Source: Shimia sp. R10_1
GTDB lineage: Bacteria; Pseudomonadota; Alphaproteobacteria; Rhodobacterales; Rhodobacteraceae
DNA: 64,000 nt
Direction: 5' to 3'
NCBI RefSeq assembly: GCF_017744095.1
Contig: NZ_JAGHQX010000003.1
Coordinates: 186,001-250,000 of the forward strand
Part shown: positions 52,936 to 62,030 of the stretch, in pieces
Numbering within the stretch: the first letter of the stretch is position 1
Layout of the letters: each line of letters begins with the position of its first letter
The notes under the pieces: generated by a model
Database searches by the model: none
The model's input: only the letters and a program-made list of their open reading frames with translations
What the model was told of the DNA's origin: nothing
Made by a program: the position numbers and the translations under genes

Positions 52936-53193
52936 CTAAAGCACAAAGCGGTGCGGATATGGCATGCTGCGCGGACGTGTGAGTGTGTGCGGCACCGAGA
53001 GATACTCTGTTTTGGGCATTTTTCCTGAGGCGCTTGCCACCACCGTCAACTGGCAATCTGTGAGGATATACTCGATATCCTGATAGCCTTGCGCACGCAT
53101 TGCACTGACCACCCGCTCTGCAAGACGTTTGGCGCGATTAAGGCCCGTGTTCTCAAGCGTTCCAAACTCCGATTTCGCTCTATCATTCGCCAT
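52936..53193 (-). CDS. Small hypothetical protein
   Basis: An 85-residue soluble protein (RAKSEFGTLENTGLNRAKRLAERVVSAMRAQGYQDIEYILTDCQLTVVASASGKMPKTEYLSVPHTL). It has an N-terminal helix, then beta-like segments, one Cys and no signal or membrane part. AAGGAGAG sits eight bases before the ATG, the best evidence that it is real. No family was recognised; position next to trpB and the ABM gene gives no hint. Confidence 0.6.
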   Translation of the reverse strand: MANDRAKSEFGTLENTGLNRAKRLAERVVSAMRAQGYQDIEYILTDCQLTVVASASGKMPKTEYLSVPHTLTRPRSMPYPHRFVL

Positions 53194-53338
53194 ATCACTC
53201 TCCTTTTCTGAAACATCAGAGGCTGCTTTTGCGCGAAATCTGCGCGGCCATCTGTCTGTTTAGCTTAGGGAGAGGATCGTGCGACACCGCATGTGCGTGA
53301 GGTGAAGTTAATGTTCTTTCGTATAGCGGCTGCGCAAA

Positions 53339-53364
53339 AGAAAAGAGCGCCATGAAAGGCGCTC
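53339..53364 (-). terminator. Intrinsic terminator of trpB
   Basis: Minus-strand GAGCGCC/GGCGCTC stem with a six-base loop followed by TTTTCTTTT, 27 bases past the trpB stop codon. Confidence 0.85.
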
Positions 53365-53390
53365 TCTGTCAAATGCTTGTCTGACACGCC

Positions 53391-54644
53391 TTAGTCGGCG
53401 GTACGGCCTTCGGTGTCAGACATGTCAAAGCCCAGATGGCGCGCCACGGTTTGAACGTCTTTATCGCCGCGGCCACACATGTTCATGACGATGATATGGT
53501 CTTTGGGCAGATCGCCTGCGATTTTCATCACATGGGCCAGCGCGTGGCTTGGCTCAAGCGCAGGAATGATGCCTTCCATCGCGCAGGAGAACTGGAACGC
53601 CTCCAGCGCTTCTTTGTCGGTGATGGAAACATACTGCGCGCGGCCGGTATCATGCAGCCAGCTGTGCTCTGGCCCGATGCCTGGATAGTCCAGACCCGCG
53701 GAGATGGAATAGCCCTCAAGGATCTGTCCATCGTCGTCCTGAAGCAGGTAAGTGCGGTTGCCATGCAGCACACCAGGGCGGCCACCGGTCAACGAGGCGC
53801 AATGCTCCATCTTCTCATCCACGCCACGGCCACCGGCCTCAACGCCGATGATGTTGACCTCTTTGTCATCCAAGAATGGATAGAACAGGCCCATGGCGTT
53901 GGAGCCGCCGCCAATGGCAGCGATCACAGTATCCGGCAAGCGGCCTTCGCCTTCCTGCTCTGCAAGTTGCCAGCGCACCTCTTTGCCGATGATGGATTGG
54001 AAATCCCGCACCATCGCCGGATAGGGGTGCGGACCAGCCACGGTACCAATGCAGTAGAATGTGTCGCGTACATTGGTCACCCAATCACGCAGAGCATCGT
54101 TCATCGCATCTTTCAGCGTGCCGCGGCCCGAGGTCACAGGCACCACTTCGGCCCCCAAAAGGCGCATGCGGAACACGTTTGGCGCCTGACGCTGCACATC
54201 ATGCGCGCCCATGTAGACCACACACTTCAGGCCAAATTTCGCGCAGACGGTTGCCGTCGCCACACCGTGCTGGCCTGCACCGGTTTCTGCGATGATGCGA
54301 GTCTTTCCCATACGGCGTGCCAGAATGATCTGGCCAAGCACATTGTTCACCTTGTGCGCGCCGGTGTGGTTCAGCTCGTCACGCTTCAAATAGATCTTGG
54401 CGCCGCCCAGCTCTTCGGTGATGCGGGAGGCAAAATACAGCGGGCTTGGGCGGCCCACATAGTGTTTCCACAGATCGTCCATTTCCGCCCAGAAGGTCGG
54501 ATCATCCTTAGCCTTTTCATATTCTGCTTGCAGATCAAGGATCAGCGGCATCAGCGTTTCACTGACAAACCGCCCGCCAAAATCGCCAAACCGGCCATTT
54601 TCGTCAGGGCCAGTCATAAAGCTGTTGAAAAGATCGTTGGACAT
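53391..54644 (-). CDS. trpB: Tryptophan synthase beta subunit
   Basis: A 417-residue PLP enzyme catalysing indole plus serine to tryptophan. [26 protein letters not shown], the PLP lysine in [32 protein letters not shown], and the phosphate-binding GGGSNAMG are all present. AGGGAGAG precedes the ATG. trpF lies about 1.2 kb upstream on the same strand, with a LysR gene and a small open frame between; trpA is not in the window. Confidence 0.97.
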   Translation of the reverse strand: MSNDLFNSFMTGPDENGRFGDFGGRFVSETLMPLILDLQAEYEKAKDDPTFWAEMDDLWKHYVGRPSPLYFASRITEELGGAKIYLKRDELNHTGAHKVNNVLGQIILARRMGKTRIIAETGAGQHGVATATVCAKFGLKCVVYMGAHDVQRQAPNVFRMRLLGAEVVPVTSGRGTLKDAMNDALRDWVTNVRDTFYCIGTVAGPHPYPAMVRDFQSIIGKEVRWQLAEQEGEGRLPDTVIAAIGGGSNAMGLFYPFLDDKEVNIIGVEAGGRGVDEKMEHCASLTGGRPGVLHGNRTYLLQDDDGQILEGYSISAGLDYPGIGPEHSWLHDTGRAQYVSITDKEALEAFQFSCAMEGIIPALEPSHALAHVMKIAGDLPKDHIIVMNMCGRGDKDVQTVARHLGFDMSDTEGRTAD

Positions 54645-54741
54645 ATGCGTCTCTCCCTTGCGTCGCCTGTACCTAAAACGCCGTACACAAGGAGAGCAAG
54701 CGCAAAGCGCGCCCGCAAGGTCTCGTCTGACAAAAGGTTGC

Positions 54742-55569
54742 TCACTTACGCGCGGTCAAGATTTCAGCAACGGCGTCCAAAGCCGCCCTTATGGGCGGAT
54801 CATGACGCGCATCATGGTGACACACCAACCATTCTTCGCTGGTCAAATCATTGATGATTGGACTCACCTGCTGCAATCCAGGCATGTCAGACGCGAAGCT
54901 GGTCGCCATGACGATGCGCCCAACGCCAGCCTGCGCCAAATTCACCAACGTATAAGAGGAGCTCGCGGTCGTCAGAACATCTTCGCCATGATGCGTGTGT
55001 ATCCACCGAGTCGAGGCGGTGGGCTCTGGCCCCTGTTGCAGCGTGATGTAGCCGGAGACAGTGTCACAAACCGCAAATTCGGCAAACTCGACCTTACGCG
55101 TTCGGCGTCCAGCCAGCCACGGCTGATCGGGCCGCCGGTTTCGCACCCCAATGTCCGCATCGCGCCTAGCGATGTCGAGCATTTTGGAGCCTTCGACAAA
55201 CTCCAAACGCCATGGATCGCTTTTGCTCCAAACCGTTCCCAGCCGTCGCGCAATATAGCCTGCGGTCAGACTGCCTGCAGTCAACCGGACGCGGACGGCT
55301 TCGGGATTGGCAAAGACCCGCGTCAACCGCGCGCGTACGGCGCGCAGATCATCCAATTGATCCAGCAACGCGCGCCCTTCGGTGGTCAATGCATAGCCGC
55401 GCGGCCCACGCTCAAACAGCTTGCGGCCCAATTGACGTTCAAGGTTTGCCATCTTGCGGCTGAGCGTGGGAACCGTCGCGCCTGAGCGCCGCGCCGCGCC
55501 CGCCAGCCCTCCGGTTTCGGCCACATCCACAAACAGCCCCAAATCATCCAAGGATGGAGATCGTTCCAT
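54742..55569 (-). CDS. LysR-family transcriptional regulator
   Basis: A 275-residue LysR regulator. The N-terminal helix-turn-helix ([53 protein letters not shown]) is clear; the effector domain is divergent. It lies between trpB and the trpF region but LysR target genes usually lie divergent to the regulator; here the opposite strand holds only a small open frame. ATG at 55569 is used, the upstream extension being TTG-initiated. Confidence 0.85.
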   Translation of the reverse strand: MERSPSLDDLGLFVDVAETGGLAGAARRSGATVPTLSRKMANLERQLGRKLFERGPRGYALTTEGRALLDQLDDLRAVRARLTRVFANPEAVRVRLTAGSLTAGYIARRLGTVWSKSDPWRLEFVEGSKMLDIARRDADIGVRNRRPDQPWLAGRRTRKVEFAEFAVCDTVSGYITLQQGPEPTASTRWIHTHHGEDVLTTASSSYTLVNLAQAGVGRIVMATSFASDMPGLQQVSPIINDLTSEEWLVCHHDARHDPPIRAALDAVAEILTARK

Positions 55570-55660
55570 TTTTGAAATCAAACTCTCAAAATAGCCACCT
55601 AATAATGAAATGATTTACGGGCCATGATCGTCAAGTCTTTTCCCAACAAGGACTTGAACA

Positions 55661-55828
55661 ATGGCCCATGTGCTTCCTCCCGAGCCCCCGCTGCCTGCCC
55701 GGCCACTTACCACTTATGCCAAAGAGCAAGAGATTTTTCGCGCCAAAGCGCGCGCCAACAAAAAGCGCCGTCACTTGCGGCGCTTAGTGAAGTTCAAAAG
55801 ATGGATAAAACAACTGTTTGAGCTTTAA
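55661..55828 (+). CDS. Candidate small basic protein
   Basis: A 55-codon open frame (starts [12 protein letters not shown], ends [10 protein letters not shown]) with AAGGAC eight bases before the ATG; it is strongly basic ([21 protein letters not shown]). It is divergent from the LysR gene and runs into the trpF stop. A terminator-like hairpin for trpF lies within it, so it may instead be noncoding. Confidence 0.35.
   Translation: MAHVLPPEPPLPARPLTTYAKEQEIFRAKARANKKRRHLRRLVKFKRWIKQLFEL
55756..55785 (-). terminator. Probable intrinsic terminator of trpF
   Basis: Minus-strand AAGCGCCG/CGGCGCTT stem followed by TTTTTG, about 40 bases past the trpF stop codon. Confidence 0.65.
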
Positions 55829-56469
55829 ACAGCGCTTAGCGCAGCTTTCATAAAGGCCTGAATCATACCGACATCTTTCACGCCCGGCGCGCTTTCGACC
55901 CCAGAAGACAGATCCAGTTGCTGCGCGCCCGTCATCTGGATAGCCTCCGCCACATTGTCGACGGTCAAGCCACCAGCGAGCATCCAAGGGCGCGGCCAAT
56001 CTGCGCGGTTTACCAAACGCCAATCAAAGGACAGGCCGTTTCCGCCGGGCAGATCAGCATTCTTTGGAGGCTTTGCATCAACAAGAAGTTGATCGGCAAC
56101 CGCGCCGTAAGTATCAATTTTGGCCACATCTTCAGCATCGGCAATGCCAATCGCCTTCACCACCGGCAGGCCAAAACGGCTGCGCACCTCTGCCACGCGC
56201 TCCGGGCTTTCACTGCCGTGCAATTGCAACATATCTAACGGCACAGCGGTCAGAAGGTTTTCCAGAAACGTGTCGTCCGCGTTCACGGTCAATGCGACCT
56301 TGGTAAGGCTGTCAGGCGCAGAGTTTGCTAGCAGGCGCGCGCGCTCAAGACTCACATTTCGCGGGGATTTTTCAAAGAAAACGAAACCCACATAGGCCGC
56401 GCCAGCCTCCGCTGCCGCAACCACATGTTCAGGCTCTTTCAGCCCGCAGATCTTTACCCGAATGGTCAT
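55825..56469 (-). CDS. trpF: Phosphoribosylanthranilate isomerase
   Basis: A 214-residue TIM-barrel enzyme of tryptophan synthesis. [11 protein letters not shown] with the catalytic Cys near position 8, [21 protein letters not shown], the catalytic Asp region and the phosphate-binding AGGLTVDNV and [14 protein letters not shown] are diagnostic. It follows lapA by 39 bases and ihfB on the same strand, an order common in Rhodobacterales. Confidence 0.95.
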   Translation of the reverse strand: MTIRVKICGLKEPEHVVAAAEAGAAYVGFVFFEKSPRNVSLERARLLANSAPDSLTKVALTVNADDTFLENLLTAVPLDMLQLHGSESPERVAEVRSRFGLPVVKAIGIADAEDVAKIDTYGAVADQLLVDAKPPKNADLPGGNGLSFDWRLVNRADWPRPWMLAGGLTVDNVAEAIQMTGAQQLDLSSGVESAPGVKDVGMIQAFMKAALSAV

Positions 56470-56508
56470 AGAAGTGCTCTACCCTAGATGCGCAGCAAAA
56501 CGCAAAGC

Positions 56509-56859
56509 TCAGCTGGCTTCATCCAGAAGCGCGAGAACTTCATCTTTTTTCTCAGCCTCACGGCCTTTAAGACGACGCACTTCGCGTTTGGTTTGATGCA
56601 GCTCACGCTCTGCTTTGGTTTTATCAGAGCGCATGCGGTGTTCACGCATCCATTCCCAAACAAAACCGATCAGCAGCCCCACGACGATGGCGCCCAGAAT
56701 CACGAGGAAAAGAGGCAGCTGAATGCTGTGGTTAAGCCCAATCAAGTCGCTCAGCGCCGGAGGCAGCAGTGTCAGTGTCACAAGGTCCCGGTTTGCGAGT
56801 GCAACCGAAATGAGGGCGATGCCCAGCGCGCCAAGAAAGGCGTAGCGAATGTAGCGCAT
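56509..56859 (-). CDS. LapA-domain membrane protein
   Basis: A 116-residue protein with two membrane helices (YAFLGALGIALISVALANRD and LPLFLVILGAIVVGLLIGFVW) and a charged C-terminal coiled coil (MREHRMRSDKTKAERELHQTKREVRRLKGREAEKKDE). This is the LapA/YciS domain (LPS assembly or degradation control in enterobacteria); LapB is not seen here. It starts 4 bases after the ihfB stop. Confidence 0.82.
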   Translation of the reverse strand: MRYIRYAFLGALGIALISVALANRDLVTLTLLPPALSDLIGLNHSIQLPLFLVILGAIVVGLLIGFVWEWMREHRMRSDKTKAERELHQTKREVRRLKGREAEKKDEVLALLDEAS

Positions 56860-56862
56860 GGC

Positions 56863-57144
56863 TTACTTTCCGTTTAGTCGATCCCGCAACAACTTGCCGG
56901 TCTTAAAGAACGGCACGTGTTTTTCATCTACATCTACCGATTCACCGGTGCGTGGGTTGCGCCCAGTGCGCGCATCGCGCTGTTTCACGGAAAATGCGCC
57001 GAAGCCGCGTAACTCTACGCGGTCCCCACGGCTCATCGCCTCTGTGATTTCATCAAAAATAGTATTCACTATGCGCTCTACATCGCGCTGAAACAAATGA
57101 GGATTTTCGTCTGCAATTTTTTGAATCAATTCCGAACGGATCAT
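56863..57144 (-). CDS. ihfB: Integration host factor beta subunit
   Basis: A 93-residue IHF-beta. [67 protein letters not shown] are diagnostic, including the DNA-intercalating proline in GRNPRTG. It forms a heterodimer with IHF-alpha and bends DNA. It begins the ihfB-lapA-trpF cluster. Confidence 0.95.
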   Translation of the reverse strand: MIRSELIQKIADENPHLFQRDVERIVNTIFDEITEAMSRGDRVELRGFGAFSVKQRDARTGRNPRTGESVDVDEKHVPFFKTGKLLRDRLNGK

Positions 57145-57435
57145 CGGTGTCTATCTCCCTGAGGGCGTGCAGGTCTTACCGCGTGCATCTAACTGACTAT
57201 AGGAAGAAAGCGGGCCAACGGAAACGGAAACCCGATGTCAGTTGGTGGAAAACCGCTCAAATCCACAGAATTCGCATGGTCGAAGCGTTATTTCTGACAG
57301 TTTTTGCCAAAGCGCAACCCCTCAAAGGCAATAGATTTTGCGCCGCAGCGCGGCAAGAAGCCTTTGATTCGCAACAGAAAGCCCATGCCAGAGGCGCCGC
57401 GCCACCTGAATTCTGCCTTGCTCTGCGACGACAGT

Positions 57436-58716
57436 TTAATGCATGCGCGCCTTTATCTTGCGCACTGTCCACCACACCAAGGCCACAACGACCGGCGTCA
57501 GGATCGCTGTCAGCATGCCTTTGCTCAGCCCAACCAGGGCGGCCAAAGGATAGGTGGCATAGGCCGCAAGCGACACACCGTAGTAACTGATGGCAACCAC
57601 CGAGAGACCTTCGACCGTTTCCTGCAGGCGCAGCGCCATATCCGCGCGGCGGTCCATACTGGCGAGTAGCGCCTGATTTTCCGCCAAGCGCGCGACTTCG
57701 ACCTTTGTGCGCAGCAATTGCGCCGCGCGTCCGACACGCTCTGCAAGAGATTGCATCCGGGTTTCGCTGTGCTTCACGGTGCGCATTGCCGGATCATAGC
57801 GCCGCATCATGAATTCCTGAAATGTCTGGCGCCCCTGGAAACGCTCCTCACGCAGCACTTCAATGCGCTGGGACACAATGGTTTCATAGGCCGCTGTCGC
57901 CCCGAAGCGAAAAGAGGTCTCAGCAATGAGATGTTCCAAATCACCCGACAACGCCAGCAGGCTCTGCAGTGTTTCAGCCGCATCCCCTTCTTGGGTGCGC
58001 AGCTCTCCCATCAACTGACCGGCACCATCTTCGAGCGCGCTCAATTCATCTGAAATCGCACGCACCCTAAAATAGCCCAGCATCGACATGGATTTATAAG
58101 TTTCGATCTCACAGAGGCGCTGCACGACACGTCCAACCCGGCGCACGCCGGTCTCTGGCGCGACAAAAACAGCCATGCACTGATGCCCGTTGGCGGCGAT
58201 GCGAAAATCGCTTGCCACCACGCAAGACCCATCCAGTACGTAGTTTACCGCCACTGCTTCCTGTAGAAACCAACTATCAATCTTGGTGTTGATCTCATCC
58301 TCGTTTGGCATCGGCTCTACGCGGATCGCCACCGACGTCACACGCTGCCCCGGCGCAGCGGCGAGCCAGTCTTCCGGGAAAACATCAAAATCCACTGGAT
58401 CAAAAGCGCGCGCGCTCAACTGCGGCAGAAAAACCGAATAGGCCACAAATTCTGCGTGCTGCTCCCATTTGAGGGTGTCGCGCCCGATCTGGCAGGTGAA
58501 ATGCGTGGCCCCAGGCGGTGGGTGCGCCACACCGAAGCGGTCAAGCAGGTTTATCAGATGTGCGCGCGCAGCTTGTTCGCGTGCCCCGATCTGCTCCCGC
58601 GGGATCCTCCATGCCACGAACACCGCGCGACAAGGCACGTCAAGCGTTGGAAAAGGGCGCGCGTGCAGTTCGTTGGCGAGCTGGTAGCGCAAAGGGTGGT
58701 CAGTGATTGAGTGCAT
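57436..58716 (-). CDS. DUF3422 membrane protein
   Basis: A 426-residue DUF3422 protein. The N-terminal soluble part starts HPLRYQLANELHARPFP, a family hallmark; the middle is helical (REERFQGRQTFQEFMMRRYDPAMRTVKH) and two C-terminal membrane helices (AISYYGVSLAAYATYPLAALV and GMLTAILTPVVVALVWW) anchor it. Function unknown. GGAGAGG precedes the ATG. Confidence 0.83.
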   Translation of the reverse strand: MHSITDHPLRYQLANELHARPFPTLDVPCRAVFVAWRIPREQIGAREQAARAHLINLLDRFGVAHPPPGATHFTCQIGRDTLKWEQHAEFVAYSVFLPQLSARAFDPVDFDVFPEDWLAAAPGQRVTSVAIRVEPMPNEDEINTKIDSWFLQEAVAVNYVLDGSCVVASDFRIAANGHQCMAVFVAPETGVRRVGRVVQRLCEIETYKSMSMLGYFRVRAISDELSALEDGAGQLMGELRTQEGDAAETLQSLLALSGDLEHLIAETSFRFGATAAYETIVSQRIEVLREERFQGRQTFQEFMMRRYDPAMRTVKHSETRMQSLAERVGRAAQLLRTKVEVARLAENQALLASMDRRADMALRLQETVEGLSVVAISYYGVSLAAYATYPLAALVGLSKGMLTAILTPVVVALVWWTVRKIKARMH

Positions 58717-59003
58717 TATCCTCTCCGGCGCGGATCGCAGTTGGCCAGAGCCTACGCATCTAGATCACTTTGTAAATTCATATTTTTCAATGCCTTATGT
58801 GAATGCCACGGTATACCAAATCAAAGCGACTACGCGCGAAACGAATGCGTAGACAAAACGCACCCTGCTAAGCTTTTGCGGCGCAGCCCGTTTGAAGCGG
58901 CGCGCGCCCAAAGCCTGCCAACGGACTTGTCATTGAGGCCAGATCGCGTATCACTGAACACGCATTCAATGTGCATCCCACAGTCAGCCGATGGAGCTCA
59001 AAC

Positions 59004-60800
59004 ATGTTTCAAGAATTCAACGTGACAGCGCGGCCAGAGCAAGGCCCAGATCGGCTGAAAACTCTGCGAAAAGCGCTGTTGGCACAAGGTCTTGACGGCT
59101 TCCTGGTCCCGCGTGCGGATGCCCATCAGGGTGAATATGTTGCCCCACGCGACGACCGTCTGGCATGGTTGACAGGGTTCACAGGCTCCGCCGGGTTCTG
59201 CGTTGTGCTGGCTGAGATTGCGGGCGTTTTTGTTGACGGGCGGTATCGCACCCAAGTGAAAGAACAGGTGGCAGACTGCTACACACCGGTGGATTGGCCC
59301 GAAGTTTTGCCTGGACCTTGGATTGTAGAGCATCTGGGGGCCGGTCGTGTGGGCTTTGACCCTTGGCTCTATACAATTGGACAACTTGAAGCGCTGCAAA
59401 AGGCGGTTGTTGGCACGAACATTCAATTCGTACCAGTGGCCAATCCGATTGATGGAATTTGGGAGGATCAACCGGATGCGCCGATGGCCCCGGTGAAAGC
59501 CCACCCAACGGCCATCGCAGGGGAAAGCCATACCGACAAGCGCGCGCGGCTGGCAGCGTCTCTGAAAGAGGCGGGTCATGACGCGGCGGTGATCACCCTG
59601 CCCGACAGCATTGCCTGGCTGTTAAACATCCGCGGTGCTGACATTCCACGCAATCCTCTGGCGCATGGCTTTGCCATTCTGAACGCAGATGCAAGCGTGG
59701 ATCTGTTCATGGCCGCGCCGAAACTTGCAGCCGTGATGGATCATCTTGGGGCTGACGTACGCGTGCATGCACCTGAAGATTTCATTGCATACCTTACAAA
59801 ATCCACCGGTACCGTGCGGCTGGACAAAGGCAGCGCCCCGATCGCTGTAGAAGCGGCTGTGGCCCAGAGCGATGCAAAGATTGCTTATGCACAGGATCCC
59901 TGCGTGATGCCGAAAGCGCGCAAGAATGCCGCAGAGATTTCAGGCATGGTTGAAGCGCACCTGCGTGACGGCGCGGCGGTCAGCAGCTTTCTCAACTGGT
60001 TTGACACACAAGACAAAACCACGCTCACCGAGATTGATGTGGTGCGCAAATTGGAAGAAAGCCGGCGTGCAACCAATGCGCTGTTGGACATCAGTTTTGA
60101 AACCATTGCAGGCACCGGTCCGCACGGGGCGATCATGCACTATCGCGTGACCGAAGACACCAACCGCCAGCTAGAGGACGGTGACCTAATGGTGCTCGAC
60201 AGCGGTGGGCAATATGCCGATGGCACCACCGACATCACACGCACCCTGCCAATTGGCGCGGTCGATCAAGAGGCCAAGGTGGCGTTCACGCGTGTCCTGC
60301 AAGGGATGATTGCGGTGACACGTATGCGGTTCCCCAAAGGGGTCGCAGGCAGCCACATAGAAGCGATTGGTCGCCTGCCACTCTGGATGGCGGGGCAAGA
60401 TTTTGATCACGGCCTTGGGCACGGTGTGGGTGCGTATCTGTGTGTGCATGAAGGGCCACAAAGGTTGAGCCGGGTGAGTGATGTGCCGCTTGAAGTGGGC
60501 ATGATCCTTTCCAATGAACCCGGCTATTATCGCCCCGGCGCCTTTGGCATTCGCTTGGAGAACCTGATTGTGGTTGAAGAGGCCCCCGCCCTGCCTGGTG
60601 GGGACGATCATCGGGAGATGCTTCAGTTTCGCACATTGACCTATGCGCCAATCGCCCGCGATATGATTGTGACAGAGATGCTCAGCGCAGATGAACGAGA
60701 TTGGCTTAATGACTATCATGCGACGTGTCGTCAGCTTCTATCGCCACGTCTCGCGCCAGAGGTCAAACTGTGGTTGGATGATGCGACTGCGCCGCTTTGA
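59004..60800 (+). CDS. Aminopeptidase P-family (M24) metallopeptidase
   Basis: A 598-residue Xaa-Pro aminopeptidase with two N-terminal creatinase-like domains (LRKALLAQGLDGFLVPRADAHQGEYVAPRDDRLAWLTGFTGSAG) and a C-terminal pita-bread M24 domain. Metal ligands are in VLDSGGQYADGTTDITRT (two Asp), GHGLGHGVG-type DHGLGHGVGAYLCVHE (His), LSNEPGYY (Glu) and IRLENLIVV (Glu). Length and the third domain match the long eukaryotic-like APP1 form. GGAG precedes the ATG at 59004. Confidence 0.93.
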   Translation: MFQEFNVTARPEQGPDRLKTLRKALLAQGLDGFLVPRADAHQGEYVAPRDDRLAWLTGFTGSAGFCVVLAEIAGVFVDGRYRTQVKEQVADCYTPVDWPEVLPGPWIVEHLGAGRVGFDPWLYTIGQLEALQKAVVGTNIQFVPVANPIDGIWEDQPDAPMAPVKAHPTAIAGESHTDKRARLAASLKEAGHDAAVITLPDSIAWLLNIRGADIPRNPLAHGFAILNADASVDLFMAAPKLAAVMDHLGADVRVHAPEDFIAYLTKSTGTVRLDKGSAPIAVEAAVAQSDAKIAYAQDPCVMPKARKNAAEISGMVEAHLRDGAAVSSFLNWFDTQDKTTLTEIDVVRKLEESRRATNALLDISFETIAGTGPHGAIMHYRVTEDTNRQLEDGDLMVLDSGGQYADGTTDITRTLPIGAVDQEAKVAFTRVLQGMIAVTRMRFPKGVAGSHIEAIGRLPLWMAGQDFDHGLGHGVGAYLCVHEGPQRLSRVSDVPLEVGMILSNEPGYYRPGAFGIRLENLIVVEEAPALPGGDDHREMLQFRTLTYAPIARDMIVTEMLSADERDWLNDYHATCRQLLSPRLAPEVKLWLDDATAPL

Positions 60801-60883
60801 AACAGCGGCATGTCGTTTGGGCTGACACCGTGCTGTCACAAAGCGACGATAGTGGCATCTAAAACACAAAGAGGGTAGCAGAC

Positions 60884-61228
60884 ATGACCGGCAACATCAC
60901 CATTCGCAAAGCAGAGGGCAATTGGGTCGTGCGGGCTGGCGGCGCCATTTTGGGCGAGAGCAGCGCGGCACTTGAACTGAGCGAAGATGGCTACAAGCCG
61001 GTCATTTACTTCCCACGTGGTGATATTGCGACCGCCTTTCTGGACGACAGTGCAAAGACCACGTTCTGCCCTCACAAGGGAGATGCACGGTATTATTCTA
61101 TCGTCACAAAAAGCACGACCATCAAAGATGCTGCATGGGGATACGATGCCCCGGTTGAAGGCGTGGAGCGCATCAAGGACCACCTCGCCTTTCATACATC
61201 CGAGCAGGTCGCTGTAGAGCGAATTTAA
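60884..61228 (+). CDS. DUF427 family protein
   Basis: A 114-residue single-domain protein: VVRAGGAILGESSAALELSEDGYKPVIYFPRGDI, TTFCPHKGDARYYSI and DAAWGYDAPVEGVERIKDHLAFH are hallmarks of DUF427 (all-beta). Function unknown. GAGGG precedes the ATG. Confidence 0.87.
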   Translation: MTGNITIRKAEGNWVVRAGGAILGESSAALELSEDGYKPVIYFPRGDIATAFLDDSAKTTFCPHKGDARYYSIVTKSTTIKDAAWGYDAPVEGVERIKDHLAFHTSEQVAVERI

Positions 61229-61367
61229 ACGGCGCTCTGATCACCTGCAAAAATCGGCTCGCGATGATTTGTTTTGCCGCAGCCGTTCACTTTTGCCAGC
61301 CTTGACACGATACTGCATAGTGCAGGGGCAACTCTGCAATGCGCGCATCAAAGCAAGGACAACCGAT

Positions 61368-62024
61368 ATGAAACTTGTTGTGACAACGGCGGCAATGGCA
61401 TTGATCGCAGCCTCGCTTGCGGGTGCCGGACACTCCGCTGAAGCGCGTGAAATCGGATGGGAAGAGCTCACAGGGCCAACCACGCCGATTGAAAACCCGT
61501 TTGAAACGCTCACAACCGAACAAATGGAAAATCTGGCACGCGTGTTGCGTCTGGACACAATTGCAGAAGAAGACAACGACAAAGACGCCGCAGCCGATGC
61601 CAAAGCGTTGCGCGGGGTGCTTTATGATCAGGGCGTGAAGGTGGATTTTCTGCTCTCAGAAAGGTTGCGGATCATGGCGCAGCTCGAAGCGGAAGCCAGC
61701 GCACCCAATGCTGAGGTTGTTGGAAAGACCATTCGCATTCCCGGCTACCTGTTGCCTCTGGAAATGAACGGTGACACCGCCACAGAGTTTCTGCTCGTGC
61801 CCACAATTGGGGCCTGCATTCACGTCCCGCCGCCGCCCGCCAACCAGATTGTGCGCGTCAGCTATCCCGAAGGGTTTGAAACCGATGGGTACTACACGCC
61901 AATCTGGATCACCGGAGAGCTGCGCAATGAACCCAGCGTGAGCGAATTGTTTCTAGTGGATGGGTCTGATGATGTGAGCGCGACCTATCAGCTGAAAGCC
62001 ACCTCGGTTGAACTCTATGAGTAA
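61368..62024 (+). CDS. Exported DUF3299 family protein
   Basis: A 218-residue protein with a signal peptide (MALIAASLAGAGHSAEA). The C-terminal DUF3299 domain carries VRIPGYLLPLE-like IRIPGYLLPLEMNGDTATEFLLVPTIGACIHVPPPPANQIV and ends in LKATSVELYE. Similar proteins occur next to lipoprotein or ABC export genes. Function unknown. AAGGAC precedes the ATG. Convergent with the ClC gene, stops 6 bases apart. Confidence 0.82.
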   Translation: MKLVVTTAAMALIAASLAGAGHSAEAREIGWEELTGPTTPIENPFETLTTEQMENLARVLRLDTIAEEDNDKDAAADAKALRGVLYDQGVKVDFLLSERLRIMAQLEAEASAPNAEVVGKTIRIPGYLLPLEMNGDTATEFLLVPTIGACIHVPPPPANQIVRVSYPEGFETDGYYTPIWITGELRNEPSVSELFLVDGSDDVSATYQLKATSVELYE

Positions 62025-62030
62025 GTCTGC

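Noticed and set aside
53436-54854. 472-residue plus-strand frame opposite trpB
   Set aside because: Antisense to trpB.
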